A stretch of 64,000 bases of DNA. It comes from Streptomyces sp. GESEQ-35 (lineage in GTDB: Bacteria > Actinomycetota > Actinomycetes > Streptomycetales > Streptomycetaceae). The stretch lies in contig NZ_JAFFSX010000024.1 of NCBI RefSeq assembly GCF_017948485.1, positions 62,001 through 126,000 of the forward strand, given 5' to 3'. Below the pieces are notes generated by a model. It was not told the DNA's origin. It searched no databases and saw only the letters and a program-made list of their open reading frames with translations. Shown piece after piece: positions 25,486-34,136 of this stretch (positions are counted from its first letter, which is position 1; every line of letters starts with the position of its first letter). A program made the translations under genes and the position numbers.

Positions 25486-26688
25486 ATGACACTCTCACCC
25501 GCGCGCGTGCCCGCGACCGGCGTCCGCCGGCTGACCAGCACGCTGTACGGCTACGCGTTCCTCGACGACTTCGTCCTGCTCTACCCGGTGTACGCACTGC
25601 TCTTCGCCGACACCGGCCTGTCGCTCTGGCAGATCTCCTCCCTGTTCGCCCTCTGGTCGATCACAGCCGTGCTCCTCGAAGTCCCCTCCGGGGCCTGGGC
25701 CGACGCCGTCTCGCGCCGACTGCTGTTGTGGGTGGGCCCGCTGCTCACCGCGGTCGGCTTCGCGCTGTGGGTGATCGTCCCTTCGTACTGGGCCTTCGCC
25801 CTCGGCTTCGTCCTGTGGGGCGCCGGGGGAGCGCTCGGTTCCGGCGCGCTGGAGGCGCTGGTCTACGACGAGCTGGAGCGGCTCGGCGCGGCCGAGCGGT
25901 ACGCGCGCGTGGCGGGCCGGGCGCGGGCGGCACGTCTGGTGGCCACGATGACGTCGATCGGCCTCGCCGGACCGGTCTTCGCGCTGGGCGGTTACCCGGC
26001 CGTGGGCGCGGCCAGTGTGCTGGCGTGTCTGCTGGCCGCCGCGGTGGCGACCCGGTTTCCGGAACACCGGACCCGGCCCGGGAAGGGGGACGACGGCTGG
26101 GCGACGACCCTGCGCACCGGACTCGCCGAAGTCCACCGGGACCGGTCGGTACGCGGCGCTCTCCTGCTCGTCCCGGCCGTCGCCGCCGTGTGGGGCGCGC
26201 TCGACGAGTACACGCCTCTCCTGGTCCGTGACACCGGTGTGGCGGAGACGACCGTGCCCTATCTGCTCCTGCTGGTCTGGGCCCTCGTCACGGTCGGGAG
26301 CCTGTTCTCCGGGCCGGCCGAACGCCTCGGTACGACCGGACTCGCGGCGCTGCTCGCGGCCTCCGCACTCGCCCTGGCCGTGGGCGCCGCGGCCCGGACA
26401 CCGGCCGGCATCGCCCTCGTGGGCCTCGCCTTCGGCGGCTTCCAGCTCGCGGAGGTGCTTGCCGACGTCCGCCTCCAGCACCGTATCGACGAGTCCCGCC
26501 GGGCCACGCTCACCTCCGTGGCGAGTCTGGGCACGGAGCTCGTGACGGTCGCCACGTTCGGCGTGTACGCCCTGCTCGGCACGGACGCGGCGCACAGCAC
26601 GGTCTTCGCGGTGCTCGCGGTTCCTTACCTCGTGGTGGCGCTAGCACTGGCGTTGGCTAGAAGTCGGGCCGCCACGGCACGACCGTGA
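25486..26688 (+). CDS. MFS transporter
   Basis: A 400-residue membrane protein with about 12 hydrophobic segments. Features of the major facilitator superfamily: LYGYAFLDDFVLLYPVYALL in helix 1 and EVPSGAWADAVSRRLLL in the loop between helices 2 and 3 (the GxxxDrxgrr motif). ATG 25486 follows GGGAAGG. It starts 105 bases after the HAD/EEP gene and may belong to the same unit; substrate and direction unknown. Its last 32 bases overlap the convergent secreted-protein gene. Confidence 0.8.
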   Translation: MTLSPARVPATGVRRLTSTLYGYAFLDDFVLLYPVYALLFADTGLSLWQISSLFALWSITAVLLEVPSGAWADAVSRRLLLWVGPLLTAVGFALWVIVPSYWAFALGFVLWGAGGALGSGALEALVYDELERLGAAERYARVAGRARAARLVATMTSIGLAGPVFALGGYPAVGAASVLACLLAAAVATRFPEHRTRPGKGDDGWATTLRTGLAEVHRDRSVRGALLLVPAVAAVWGALDEYTPLLVRDTGVAETTVPYLLLLVWALVTVGSLFSGPAERLGTTGLAALLAASALALAVGAAARTPAGIALVGLAFGGFQLAEVLADVRLQHRIDESRRATLTSVASLGTELVTVATFGVYALLGTDAAHSTVFAVLAVPYLVVALALALARSRAATARP

Positions 26689-27193
26689 AGTCGCCCGTCC
26701 CCTTCTTGACCTTCTCGAAGGGGGCTGACCCGACGCACTTGGGCAGCTCCTTCGTCTCGACGGGGCTGCCCGTCGAGGCCCAGCTGTAGCCGAGCCGGTC
26801 GTGGTGGCCGACGTCGTGGACGGTGATGCCGACCCGCTTGCCCTCGGCGCCGGGCAGGTCGGAGGAGGTGATGACCCCGGAGACGACGGCCACCTTCCCG
26901 CCGGTCACCAGGCAGTCGACCGTGGCCCTGGCCCGGGCGCCCTCGCCGTTCAGGTAGTGGCTGAACTCGAAGGTGCCCGTGGCCTTCATCGGGTCGGCGG
27001 TGTCCTTCGCCGCGAGATGGGCGTCGAACGAGAACGTGATGTCGTCCCCGGCCGAGCGGTACAGCTTGGCGGTGCCGGTGAGTGCGGCGGCCTCCCGCTG
27101 CCGCGGTGCGTCCGACGCGGTGGCGGCCGAGGCGGCCCCGGCGGTGAGCAGCAGTGCGGAGCCGAGCACGACGATCTTCGTACGGCGGTTCAT
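26657..27193 (-). CDS. Secreted conserved protein of unknown function
   Basis: A 178-residue protein with a clear Sec signal peptide (MNRRTKIVVLGSALLLTAGAASAATA). The mature part is beta-rich (ITFSFDAHLAAKDTADPMKATGTFEFSHYL) with two Cys residues that could form a disulfide. ATG 27193 follows AAAGGG. I do not recognise a functional family. It is convergent with the MFS gene and divergent from davA, and has no obvious partner. Confidence 0.7.
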   Translation of the reverse strand: MNRRTKIVVLGSALLLTAGAASAATASDAPRQREAAALTGTAKLYRSAGDDITFSFDAHLAAKDTADPMKATGTFEFSHYLNGEGARARATVDCLVTGGKVAVVSGVITSSDLPGAEGKRVGITVHDVGHHDRLGYSWASTGSPVETKELPKCVGSAPFEKVKKGTGDFTVVPWRPDF

Positions 27194-27345
27194 CGGGGCC
27201 CTTTCAGCAGGTCAGGTGGACAGCCCCCACTCTCCCGGCGCCGTGCCCGCGGCACATCGCGCCGGGGACGGAACCCGGTCTCCGCCACCCGGCGGGGGGA
27301 GACCGCCCGGCCCTGCGCTTCGAGGAGGACCGGAGATACGACCGA

Positions 27346-27359
27346 CGTCGTGCAACGAA
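27346..27359. promoter_or_regulatory. 14-base motif shared with the permease upstream region
   Basis: CGTCGTGCAACGAA, identical to 16316-16329, lies 135 bases before davA. ACGCAACAAA (27381-27390) and CGCAACGG (27404-27411) follow. The rest of the 300-base gap 27194-27493 shows nothing else. Candidate binding region for the Lrp protein encoded at 18 kb. Confidence 0.5.
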
Positions 27360-27493
27360 TCGCCGCCCACCCCCTGGCGCACGCAACAAACCGGTCGTCG
27401 GCGCGCAACGGCTCCTTCTTGTCCGCCCAGGCAAGCCGCCCGTACCGTCTACGTGGCCCCCGCAACCACCCTTCCGCCCTGTTGAGGACACGC

Positions 27494-28282
27494 ATGCGCA
27501 CCGCCCTGCTCCAGAGCTCCGGCCGGCCCGGCTCGACCGTCGAGAACCTCAAGGTCCTCGATGAGGCCGCGGGCCGTGCCGCAGCCGCCGGCGCGGGACT
27601 CCTCGTCGCGCCGGAGATGTTCCTCACCGGGTACGCGATCGGCGACGACATCGCCCGCCTCGCCGAGCCCGCGGACGGCGACTGCGCGGACGCGATCGCC
27701 GACCTCGCCTCGCGGCACGGGCTCGCGATCGCCTACGGCTACCCGGAGCGCGACGGCGACAGCGTCTTCAACTCCGCCCAGCTGATCTCCGCCGACGGCA
27801 CCCGCCTCGCGAACTACCGAAAGACCCACCTCTTCGGCTGCTTCGAGCGCGACCACTTCACCCCGGGCGAGCAGCCGGTCGTCCAGGCCGAGCTGAACGG
27901 CCTCCGCGTCGGCCTCATGATCTGCTACGACGTCGAGTTCCCGGAGAACGTCCGCGCCCACGCCCTCGCCGGCACCGACCTCCTCCTGGTGCCGACGGCA
28001 CAGATGCACCCGTTCCAGTTCGTCGCCGAGTCCGTCGTCCCGGTGCGGGCCTTCGAGAACCAGATGTACGTCGCGTACGTCAACCGGGTCGGCCAGGAGG
28101 GCGAGTTCGAGTTCGTCGGGCTCTCCACGCTGGCCGGACCCGACGGGATCGCCCGCACCCGCGCCGGCCGCGGCGAGGAGCTTCTGCTCGCCGACGTCGA
28201 TCCGGCGTTCCTCGCCGCCTCCCGCGAGGCGAACCCGTATCTGAAGGACCGCCGCCCCGGCCTCTACGGGTCCCTCATCTGA
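27494..28282 (+). CDS. davA: Nitrilase-family amidase, DavA-like 5-aminovaleramidase
   Basis: A 262-residue nitrilase-superfamily enzyme with the catalytic triad E41 (APEMFLTGY), K110 (NYRKTHLFG) and C144 (MICYDVEFPEN). Length and motifs such as AYGYPER and ICYDVEFPENVRAHAL agree closely with what I remember of Pseudomonas putida DavA, which hydrolyses 5-aminovaleramide to 5-aminovalerate. The gene directly downstream is the matching monooxygenase. ATG 27494 follows TTGAGGA. Other omega-amidases share the fold, but the gene pair makes the lysine route the best reading. Confidence 0.8.
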   Translation: MRTALLQSSGRPGSTVENLKVLDEAAGRAAAAGAGLLVAPEMFLTGYAIGDDIARLAEPADGDCADAIADLASRHGLAIAYGYPERDGDSVFNSAQLISADGTRLANYRKTHLFGCFERDHFTPGEQPVVQAELNGLRVGLMICYDVEFPENVRAHALAGTDLLLVPTAQMHPFQFVAESVVPVRAFENQMYVAYVNRVGQEGEFEFVGLSTLAGPDGIARTRAGRGEELLLADVDPAFLAASREANPYLKDRRPGLYGSLI

Positions 28283-28324
28283 ACCGCCCCCCTCGTTTCT
28301 GTTTGTGCAAGGAGTCCCCACCCC

Positions 28325-30022
28325 ATGACGTCCACGGTGCCCAACGCCGTCCAGCACGCCGACGCGCAGCAGCCGCCGATCACCATGTTCGGGCCGGACT
28401 TCCCCTACGCCTACGACGACTTCCTCGCCCACCCGGCGGGCCTCGGCCAGATACCCGCGACCGGGCACGGCACCGAGATCGCGGTCATCGGCGGCGGGCT
28501 GTCCGGCATCGTGGCCGCCTACGAGCTGATGAAGATGGGCCTGAAGCCCGTCGTCTACGAGGCCGACCAGATCGGCGGGCGACTGCGGACCGTCGGCTTC
28601 GACGGGTGCGACCCTTCCCTCACCGCCGAGATGGGCGCCATGCGCTTCCCGCCCTCCTCCACGGCGCTCCAGCACTACATCGACCTCGTGGGTCTTGAGA
28701 CCCAGCCCTTCCCCAACCCCCTTGCGGAGGCGACCCCTTCGACCGTCGTCGACCTCAAGGGCGAGTCGCACTACGCCGAGACGGTCGACGATCTGCCGCA
28801 GGTCTACCGGGATGTGGCGACCGCCTGGAACGCCTGCCTCGAAGAGGGCGCCGACTTCTCCGACATGAACCGGGCGCTGCGCGAGCGCGACGTGCCGCGC
28901 ATCCGCGAGATCTGGGCCAAGCTCGTCGAGAAGCTCGACAACCAGACGTTCTACGGCTTCCTCTGCGACTCCGAGGCCTTCAAGTCCTTCCGGCACCGGG
29001 AGATCTTCGGCCAGGTCGGCTTCGGCACCGGCGGCTGGGACACCGACTTCCCCAACTCGATCCTGGAGATCCTGCGCGTCGTCTACACCGAGGCCGACGA
29101 CCACCACCGCGGCATCGTCGGCGGCTCGCAGCAGCTTCCGCTGCGCCTGTGGGAGCGCGAGCCGGAGAAGATCGTGCACTGGGCGTACGGGACATCGCTG
29201 AAGTCCCTGCACGACAACGGCGAACCGCGCCCCGCCGTGACCCGTCTGCACCGCACCGCCGGCAACCGCATCACCGTGACCGACGCGAACGGCGACATCC
29301 GCACGTTCGAGGCGGCCGTGTTCACCGCCCAGTCCTGGATGCTGCTCTCCAAGATCGACTGCGACGACTCGCTCTTCCCGATCGACCACTGGACCGCGAT
29401 CGAGCGCACCCACTACATGGAGTCCTCGAAGCTCTTCGTCCCGGTGGACCGGCCTTTCTGGCTGGACAAGGACGAGGACACCGGCCGGGACGTCATGTCG
29501 ATGACGCTCACCGACCGTATGACGCGCGGGACCTACCTCCTCGATGACGGCCCCGACCGGCCCGCGGTGATCTGTCTGTCGTACACCTGGTGCGACGACA
29601 GCCTGAAGTGGCTGCCGCTGTCCGCGAACGAGCGGATGGAGGTCATGCTGAAGTCGCTCGGCGAGATCTATCCGACGGTCGACATCCGCAAGCACATCAT
29701 CGGCAACCCGGTGACGGTGTCCTGGGAGAACGAGCCCTACTTCATGGGCGCGTTCAAGGCGAACCTGCCCGGCCACTACCGTTACCAGCGGCGCTTGTTC
29801 ACGCACTTCATGCAGGACCGGCTGCCCGAGGACAAGCGGGGCATCTTCCTCGCCGGCGACGACATCTCCTGGACGGCGGGCTGGGCCGAGGGCGCGATCC
29901 AGACCGCGCTGAACGCGGTGTGGGGGGTCATGCACCACTTCGGTGGGGCGACCGACGGGACCAATCCCGGCCCGGGCGACATGTACGACGAGATCGCGCC
30001 GGTGGAGCTTCCGGAGGACTGA
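28325..30022 (+). CDS. davB: Flavin monooxygenase, DavB-like L-lysine 2-monooxygenase
   Basis: A 565-residue flavin amine-oxidase-family protein. The FAD dinucleotide motif is EIAVIGGGLSG (about 51-61); GGRLRTVGF and the C-terminal FLAGDDISWTAGWAEGA complete the flavin site. TMFGPDFPYAYDDFLAHPAGL and FGQVGFGTGGWDTDFPNS match Pseudomonas DavB as I recall it, including total length. DavB converts L-lysine with oxygen to 5-aminovaleramide, CO2 and water. It follows davA by 42 bases with AAGGAG before the ATG. A tryptophan-2-monooxygenase-like activity is the alternative. Confidence 0.82.
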   Translation: MTSTVPNAVQHADAQQPPITMFGPDFPYAYDDFLAHPAGLGQIPATGHGTEIAVIGGGLSGIVAAYELMKMGLKPVVYEADQIGGRLRTVGFDGCDPSLTAEMGAMRFPPSSTALQHYIDLVGLETQPFPNPLAEATPSTVVDLKGESHYAETVDDLPQVYRDVATAWNACLEEGADFSDMNRALRERDVPRIREIWAKLVEKLDNQTFYGFLCDSEAFKSFRHREIFGQVGFGTGGWDTDFPNSILEILRVVYTEADDHHRGIVGGSQQLPLRLWEREPEKIVHWAYGTSLKSLHDNGEPRPAVTRLHRTAGNRITVTDANGDIRTFEAAVFTAQSWMLLSKIDCDDSLFPIDHWTAIERTHYMESSKLFVPVDRPFWLDKDEDTGRDVMSMTLTDRMTRGTYLLDDGPDRPAVICLSYTWCDDSLKWLPLSANERMEVMLKSLGEIYPTVDIRKHIIGNPVTVSWENEPYFMGAFKANLPGHYRYQRRLFTHFMQDRLPEDKRGIFLAGDDISWTAGWAEGAIQTALNAVWGVMHHFGGATDGTNPGPGDMYDEIAPVELPED

Positions 30023-30028
30023 CCCGGA

Positions 30029-30715
30029 TCAGTCCGGCAGCGGGGTGAGCAGCATCCGTCCCGCGAACCCGACCACCGCGTCCAGACGCTCGGTGAACTC
30101 CTCGGCGACATCGGGGAGTTCGCGCAACGCCCACAGCGCCCGCGCCGTCGACCAGGTGGCGTCCCGGGCCCGCTCCAGGCTCCACGAGCCGAGCAGATGG
30201 GTGAGCGGGTCGGCGATCTGGAGGAGGTCGGGGCCCGGCATCAGATCTTCGCGGATGCGCTCCTCCAGCGAGACGAGGAGATCGCCCACGCGGTCGAACT
30301 CGTCCTCCAGCTCGGCCGGGGCGCAGCCGAGCGTACGACAAGTGTCCACGACGGCGAGCGCAAGATCGTGACCGATGTGCGCATTGATGCCCGCCATCGC
30401 GAACTGAAGCGGACGTACACCGGGATGGCGGCGGTACTGGAACAGCGGCCGCCAGCAGGCCGGCGGACGCCGCTCGCCGGCGACCGTGTCCACCGCCGCC
30501 AAGTACCGCTCCGCGAACCGAACATCCAGCGCGATCGCGGCCCGCGCATCGGCGAACCGACCCGCGTCGATACGCCCGTCGACGGCCTCGGTGACGGCGA
30601 GGTAGACGCGGTTGAACACGGCGACCCCGTCCCGGTCGGGCAAGGTCGCGTCGAGGGCGCGCATCCGGGAGACGACCGCGTCTACGGGTGTGGTGATCTG
30701 TTCCAATTGCCCCAT
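30029..30715 (-). CDS. DUF5995-type conserved protein
   Basis: A 228-residue soluble, mostly alpha-helical protein without signal peptide. FNRVYLAVTEAV, the FAERYLAAVDT segment and MAGINAHIGHDLALAVVDTC, with its His residues, fit the DUF5995 family, which is common in Streptomyces and has no known function. It is convergent with davB (six bases between stops) and divergent from GH6. ATG 30715 lacks a strong ribosome site. Confidence 0.65.
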   Translation of the reverse strand: MGQLEQITTPVDAVVSRMRALDATLPDRDGVAVFNRVYLAVTEAVDGRIDAGRFADARAAIALDVRFAERYLAAVDTVAGERRPPACWRPLFQYRRHPGVRPLQFAMAGINAHIGHDLALAVVDTCRTLGCAPAELEDEFDRVGDLLVSLEERIREDLMPGPDLLQIADPLTHLLGSWSLERARDATWSTARALWALRELPDVAEEFTERLDAVVGFAGRMLLTPLPD

Positions 30716-30826
30716 GCACGCAGGGTCCCAGTCCTAGGCTGTCCGGGGAGCCGGCGGGACCGACGCTTCCCCAGAATGGGGGAACGCCCCCGTCGCGCAG
30801 GGGGAGAACACAGGGGGAACTGGACT

Positions 30827-32032
30827 TTGTCAGGCATACGTGCCCGCCGCCTGGCCGCACGCAGGGCCCAGCGCCGGGGCGCCGCCCGGCGCGGTGCCAT
30901 GGTCGCGGTGGCCTCCGTCGTGGTCGCCCTCGGCACGGTGACCGGCATGATGTCCGCGCTCGACGACGGGCGCGGCTCCGACGAGGCCAGACCCGAGGTG
31001 ACCAGTTCGCCACGCCTGGGACCGCTGCCCGCGGTCCCGTCGGCATCGCCCTCCACCAAGTCGGCCGTTTCCCCGTCTCCTTCACCCTCCGCATCGAAGA
31101 AGAAGGAAGAGAGCAGCCCGACTCCCTCACCCACCAAGACCGAGCGGGAGCGCCAGACCGCCGCCGCGTTCACGCGCCTCTACCGCCACCCCGAGTCCCA
31201 GGTGCTCGACTGGGTCAGCGCCAACCCCGGCGATCCGCGCCGCGCGGTCATCGAGTCCCGGATAGCCGATCATCCGGCGGCGGTGTGGTTCGCCGACTTC
31301 ACCCCGGCCACCATCACCGCCCGGGTCCGCGCGGTCACCTCCGGCGGCACGGCGCAGGGCCGGGTGCCGGTGGTGGTGTCGTACGCGATCCCGGACCGCG
31401 ACTGCGGCGGGGCCTCGCAGGGTGGTGCGCCCGACCTGGGGGCGTACGACGCCTGGATCGACGCCTTCGCGGCGGGGCTGGGCTCCGCCGACGTCATCGT
31501 GATCCTGGAGCCCGACTCGATCGCCCAGGCCGACTGCCTCTCCGCCGGTGCCCGGGCCGACCGCTTCGCCTCGCTGGCCCGCGCGGGCCGCGTCCTCAAG
31601 ACCGCGAACCCCAAGGCGCGGGTCTACTTCGACGCGGGCCACTCCGGCTGGAACTCGGCGGCCAAGCAGGCGGCGCTGCTGAAACAGGCGGGCGCCGCCT
31701 CGGCCGGCTCCTCCGATGGCATCTTCAGCAATGTCTCCAACTTCCACCGCACGGACGCCGAGACCGCCTACGACCGTCAGGTCCTCGACGCCCTGGACGG
31801 CCCGGCGAGCCTCGGCGCGGTGATCGACACCAGCCGCAACGGCAACGGCGCCCCGGCCGGCGGACAGTGGTGCGACCCGTCCGGCCGCAAGCTCGGGCGC
31901 ACCCCGACCCTGAACACGGGGGAGGCGGGCATCGACGGCTATCTGTGGGTGAAACTGCCGGGCGAGTCGGACGGCTGCAAGGGTGCGCCCGGCACGTTCA
32001 CACCGTCGTACGCCTACGATCTGGCGCGCTGA
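30827..32032 (+). CDS. GH6 endoglucanase/cellobiohydrolase, secreted or membrane-anchored
   Basis: A 401-residue protein. A strongly basic N-terminus (RARRLAARRAQRRGAARRG) precedes one hydrophobic segment, then a Ser/Pro/Lys-rich linker (about 65-110), then a GH6 catalytic domain (about 115-395) with VVVSYAIPDRDCGGAS, VIVILEPDSIA and YFDAGHSGWN. GH6 enzymes hydrolyse beta-1,4-glucan with inversion. The start is a TTG at 30827 with GGGGGA upstream, because no ATG or GTG with a ribosome site precedes the signal; ATG near 30899 would lose the basic region. No carbohydrate-binding module, unlike many Streptomyces GH6 cellulases, so it may act on short glucans. Confidence 0.8.
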   Translation: MSGIRARRLAARRAQRRGAARRGAMVAVASVVVALGTVTGMMSALDDGRGSDEARPEVTSSPRLGPLPAVPSASPSTKSAVSPSPSPSASKKKEESSPTPSPTKTERERQTAAAFTRLYRHPESQVLDWVSANPGDPRRAVIESRIADHPAAVWFADFTPATITARVRAVTSGGTAQGRVPVVVSYAIPDRDCGGASQGGAPDLGAYDAWIDAFAAGLGSADVIVILEPDSIAQADCLSAGARADRFASLARAGRVLKTANPKARVYFDAGHSGWNSAAKQAALLKQAGAASAGSSDGIFSNVSNFHRTDAETAYDRQVLDALDGPASLGAVIDTSRNGNGAPAGGQWCDPSGRKLGRTPTLNTGEAGIDGYLWVKLPGESDGCKGAPGTFTPSYAYDLAR

Positions 32033-32124
32033 GTCGCGCGTTCGGTCGGGGAGCGCCTCGGCCTGCCGCCTTTTCCCGGCGCCGGCCGAAACCTGACAGG
32101 AGCTTTGCCGCGGGTGTGTTGTAG

Positions 32125-32141
32125 CTGCAACTCATTCGCAC
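32125..32141. promoter_or_regulatory. Nur-like box before the nickel/cobalt permease
   Basis: CTGCAA-CTCAT-TCGCAC agrees at 11 of 17 positions with the stronger Nur-like box before sodF (34099-34115), with the same 6-5-6 spacing. Ni-bound Nur represses nickel uptake and sodF in Streptomyces, so the pairing makes sense. Confidence 0.5.
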
Positions 32142-32198
32142 AAACCTGGAGGCGGGGCTGAAAACAGCCGATCGCCGAGAAGTAAGGCCCGCGTCTCC

Positions 32199-33353
32199 AT
32201 GACCACCGCTCCCGATTCCGCCCGCCCGGCCACCGCCGGAGCCCGCGGTTTCTCGTGGCACCGCATCCGTACGTCGATGACCCGCAAGGAATGGGCGAGC
32301 CTCGGCGGAATGGCCGCGTTCATCCTGGCGCTGCACGTCGTCGGCTGGTTCACGCTGGTGGTGATCGTCGCCCCGGAGCACTACAGCCTGGGCACCAAGA
32401 CCTTCGGCATCGGTATGGGCGTCACCGCCTACACGCTCGGCATGCGGCACGCCTTCGACGCCGATCACATCGCCGCCATCGACAACACCACGCGCAAGCT
32501 GATGGGCGAGGGGCAGCGGCCGCTGTCGGTGGGTTTCTGGTTCTCGCTGGGCCACTCGACCATCGTCTTCGCCCTCACCTTCCTGCTCTCCATCGGCGTC
32601 AGGGCGCTGGCGAGCCCGGTCGAGAACGACGGCTCCGGGCTGCACGACGTCACCGGCTGGATCGGCACGACCGTCTCCGGCACCTTCCTCTACCTCATCG
32701 CGATCATCAACCTGGTGATCATGGTCGGGATCTGGAAGGTCTTCCGGCAGATGCGCTCCGGTCACTTCGACGAGGCCGCCCTCGAAGAGCAGCTCAACAA
32801 CCGGGGTTTCATGAACCGTCTGCTGGGCCGCCTGATGAAGTCGATCACCAAGCCGTGGCAGATGTATCCGCTGGGCGTCCTCTTCGGCCTCGGCTTCGAC
32901 ACGGCGACCGAGGTGGCCCTGCTGGTGCTGGCCGGTTCGGGCGCTGCCTCCGGACTGCCCTGGTACGCGATCCTGTGCCTGCCCGTCCTGTTCGCCGCCG
33001 GCATGTCGCTGCTGGACACGATCGACGGCTCGTTCATGAACTTCGCGTACGGCTGGGCGTTCTCCAAGCCGGTCCGCAAGGTCTACTACAACCTCACGAT
33101 CACCGGGCTGTCCGTCGCCGTCGCGCTCATCATCGGCACCGTCGAACTCCTCGGCCTGATCGCCGAGAAGGCGGATCTGCACGGCCCCTTCTGGGACTGG
33201 GTGTCCGGCCTCGACCTCAACATCATCGGCTACCTCATCGTCGGCCTGTTCTTCGCCACCTGGGCGCTGGCCCTGCTGGTGTGGAAGGTCGGCCGGATCG
33301 AGGAGAAGTGGACGGCGGGCCTGACCGAGCCCGCCCCGGCCGAACGGAGCTGA
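32199..33353 (+). CDS. NiCoT-family nickel/cobalt transporter
   Basis: A 384-residue membrane protein with about eight hydrophobic segments. The NiCoT signature RHAFDADHIAAIDNTTR is intact, as are LGHSTIVF, GLGFDTATEVALL and LFAAGMSLLDTIDG. These permeases import Ni(II) and/or Co(II) with high affinity. Metal preference is not readable: the convergent cbiC gene points to cobalt for cobalamin, while the Nur-like box and nearby sodF point to nickel. The ATG at 32199 is 57 bases downstream of the Nur-like box. Confidence 0.9.
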   Translation: MTTAPDSARPATAGARGFSWHRIRTSMTRKEWASLGGMAAFILALHVVGWFTLVVIVAPEHYSLGTKTFGIGMGVTAYTLGMRHAFDADHIAAIDNTTRKLMGEGQRPLSVGFWFSLGHSTIVFALTFLLSIGVRALASPVENDGSGLHDVTGWIGTTVSGTFLYLIAIINLVIMVGIWKVFRQMRSGHFDEAALEEQLNNRGFMNRLLGRLMKSITKPWQMYPLGVLFGLGFDTATEVALLVLAGSGAASGLPWYAILCLPVLFAAGMSLLDTIDGSFMNFAYGWAFSKPVRKVYYNLTITGLSVAVALIIGTVELLGLIAEKADLHGPFWDWVSGLDLNIIGYLIVGLFFATWALALLVWKVGRIEEKWTAGLTEPAPAERS

Positions 33354-33403
33354 CGGCACCCACTCCGCGTCCACGTCCGCCGGTCAGCGGGTGCGTTCAC
33401 CGC

Positions 33404-34039
33404 TCACTCTTCCTCGCTCGCGATCGCGTTGACCGCCGCGGCGGCGATGGCGCTGCCGCCCCTGCGGCCCCGTACCACCAGGTGCTCCAGACCGGAGGGG
33501 TGCGCGGCCAGGGCGTCCTTGGACTCGGCGGCGCCGACGAAGCCGACCGGGACGCCGATGACGGCGGCGGGCCGGGGGGCGCCCTGCTCGATCATCTCCA
33601 GGAGGCGGAAGAGGGCGGTGGGCGCGTTGCCGACGGCGACCACCGCGCCCTCCAGCCGGTCGCGCCACAGCTCCAGCGCGGCGGCGCTGCGCGTGGTGCC
33701 CAGCTTCGCCGCCAGCTCCGGGACGGCCGGGTCGGAGAGCGTGCAGAACACGTCGTTGCCGGCGGGCAGCCGCCTGCGGGTCACGCCGCTGGCCACCATC
33801 TGGACGTCGCAGAAGACGGGCGCGCCGGCGCGCAGGGCCTCGCGGGCGCGGGCGACCACGGAAGGCGTGTAGGCCAGGTCCCGCACCAGGTCGACCATTC
33901 CGCAGGCGTGGATCATCCGGACGGCGACCTGGCTGACGTCGGCGGGCAGGCCCGCGAGGTCCGCCTCCGCGCGGATGGTGGCGAAGGACTGGCGGTAGAT
34001 GGCCGCGCCGTCCTTCTCGTAGGCGTACGCAGTGGACAT
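33404..34039 (-). CDS. cbiC: Precorrin-8X methylmutase
   Basis: A 211-residue protein of the CobH/CbiC family. It moves the methyl group from C-11 to C-12 to give hydrogenobyrinate or cobyrinate in corrin synthesis. Motifs: RMIHACGMVDLV with the catalytic His, APVFCDVQMVASGV, VAVGNAPTALFRLLE and GVPVGFVGAAESKDAL. ATG 34039 is chosen; a further in-frame ATG at 34138 would run into the sodF start. No other cobalamin gene is nearby, so this one is separated from the main cluster. Confidence 0.88.
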   Translation of the reverse strand: MSTAYAYEKDGAAIYRQSFATIRAEADLAGLPADVSQVAVRMIHACGMVDLVRDLAYTPSVVARAREALRAGAPVFCDVQMVASGVTRRRLPAGNDVFCTLSDPAVPELAAKLGTTRSAAALELWRDRLEGAVVAVGNAPTALFRLLEMIEQGAPRPAAVIGVPVGFVGAAESKDALAAHPSGLEHLVVRGRRGGSAIAAAAVNAIASEEE

Positions 34040-34098
34040 GGCGGCGAGCTTACCTACCGCCTGATCCACAACCCACCCCTCCTGCTGATAGCGTGCAG

Positions 34099-34115
34099 TT
34101 GCATATGATTGGCAA
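34099..34115. promoter_or_regulatory. Nur box before sodF
   Basis: TTGCAT-ATGAT-TGGCAA has the 6-5-6 layout published for the nickel-responsive regulator Nur of S. coelicolor. It is 22 bases before the sodF start. Nickel-bound Nur would turn sodF off when the nickel SOD is available. Confidence 0.7.
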
Positions 34116-34136
34116 TAACGTCGGAGGATGTTGGAC

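Noticed and set aside
32033..32198. Cobalamin riboswitch before the NiCoT gene
   Set aside because: The B12-box core and pseudoknot loops are not present; the Nur-like box explains the region better.
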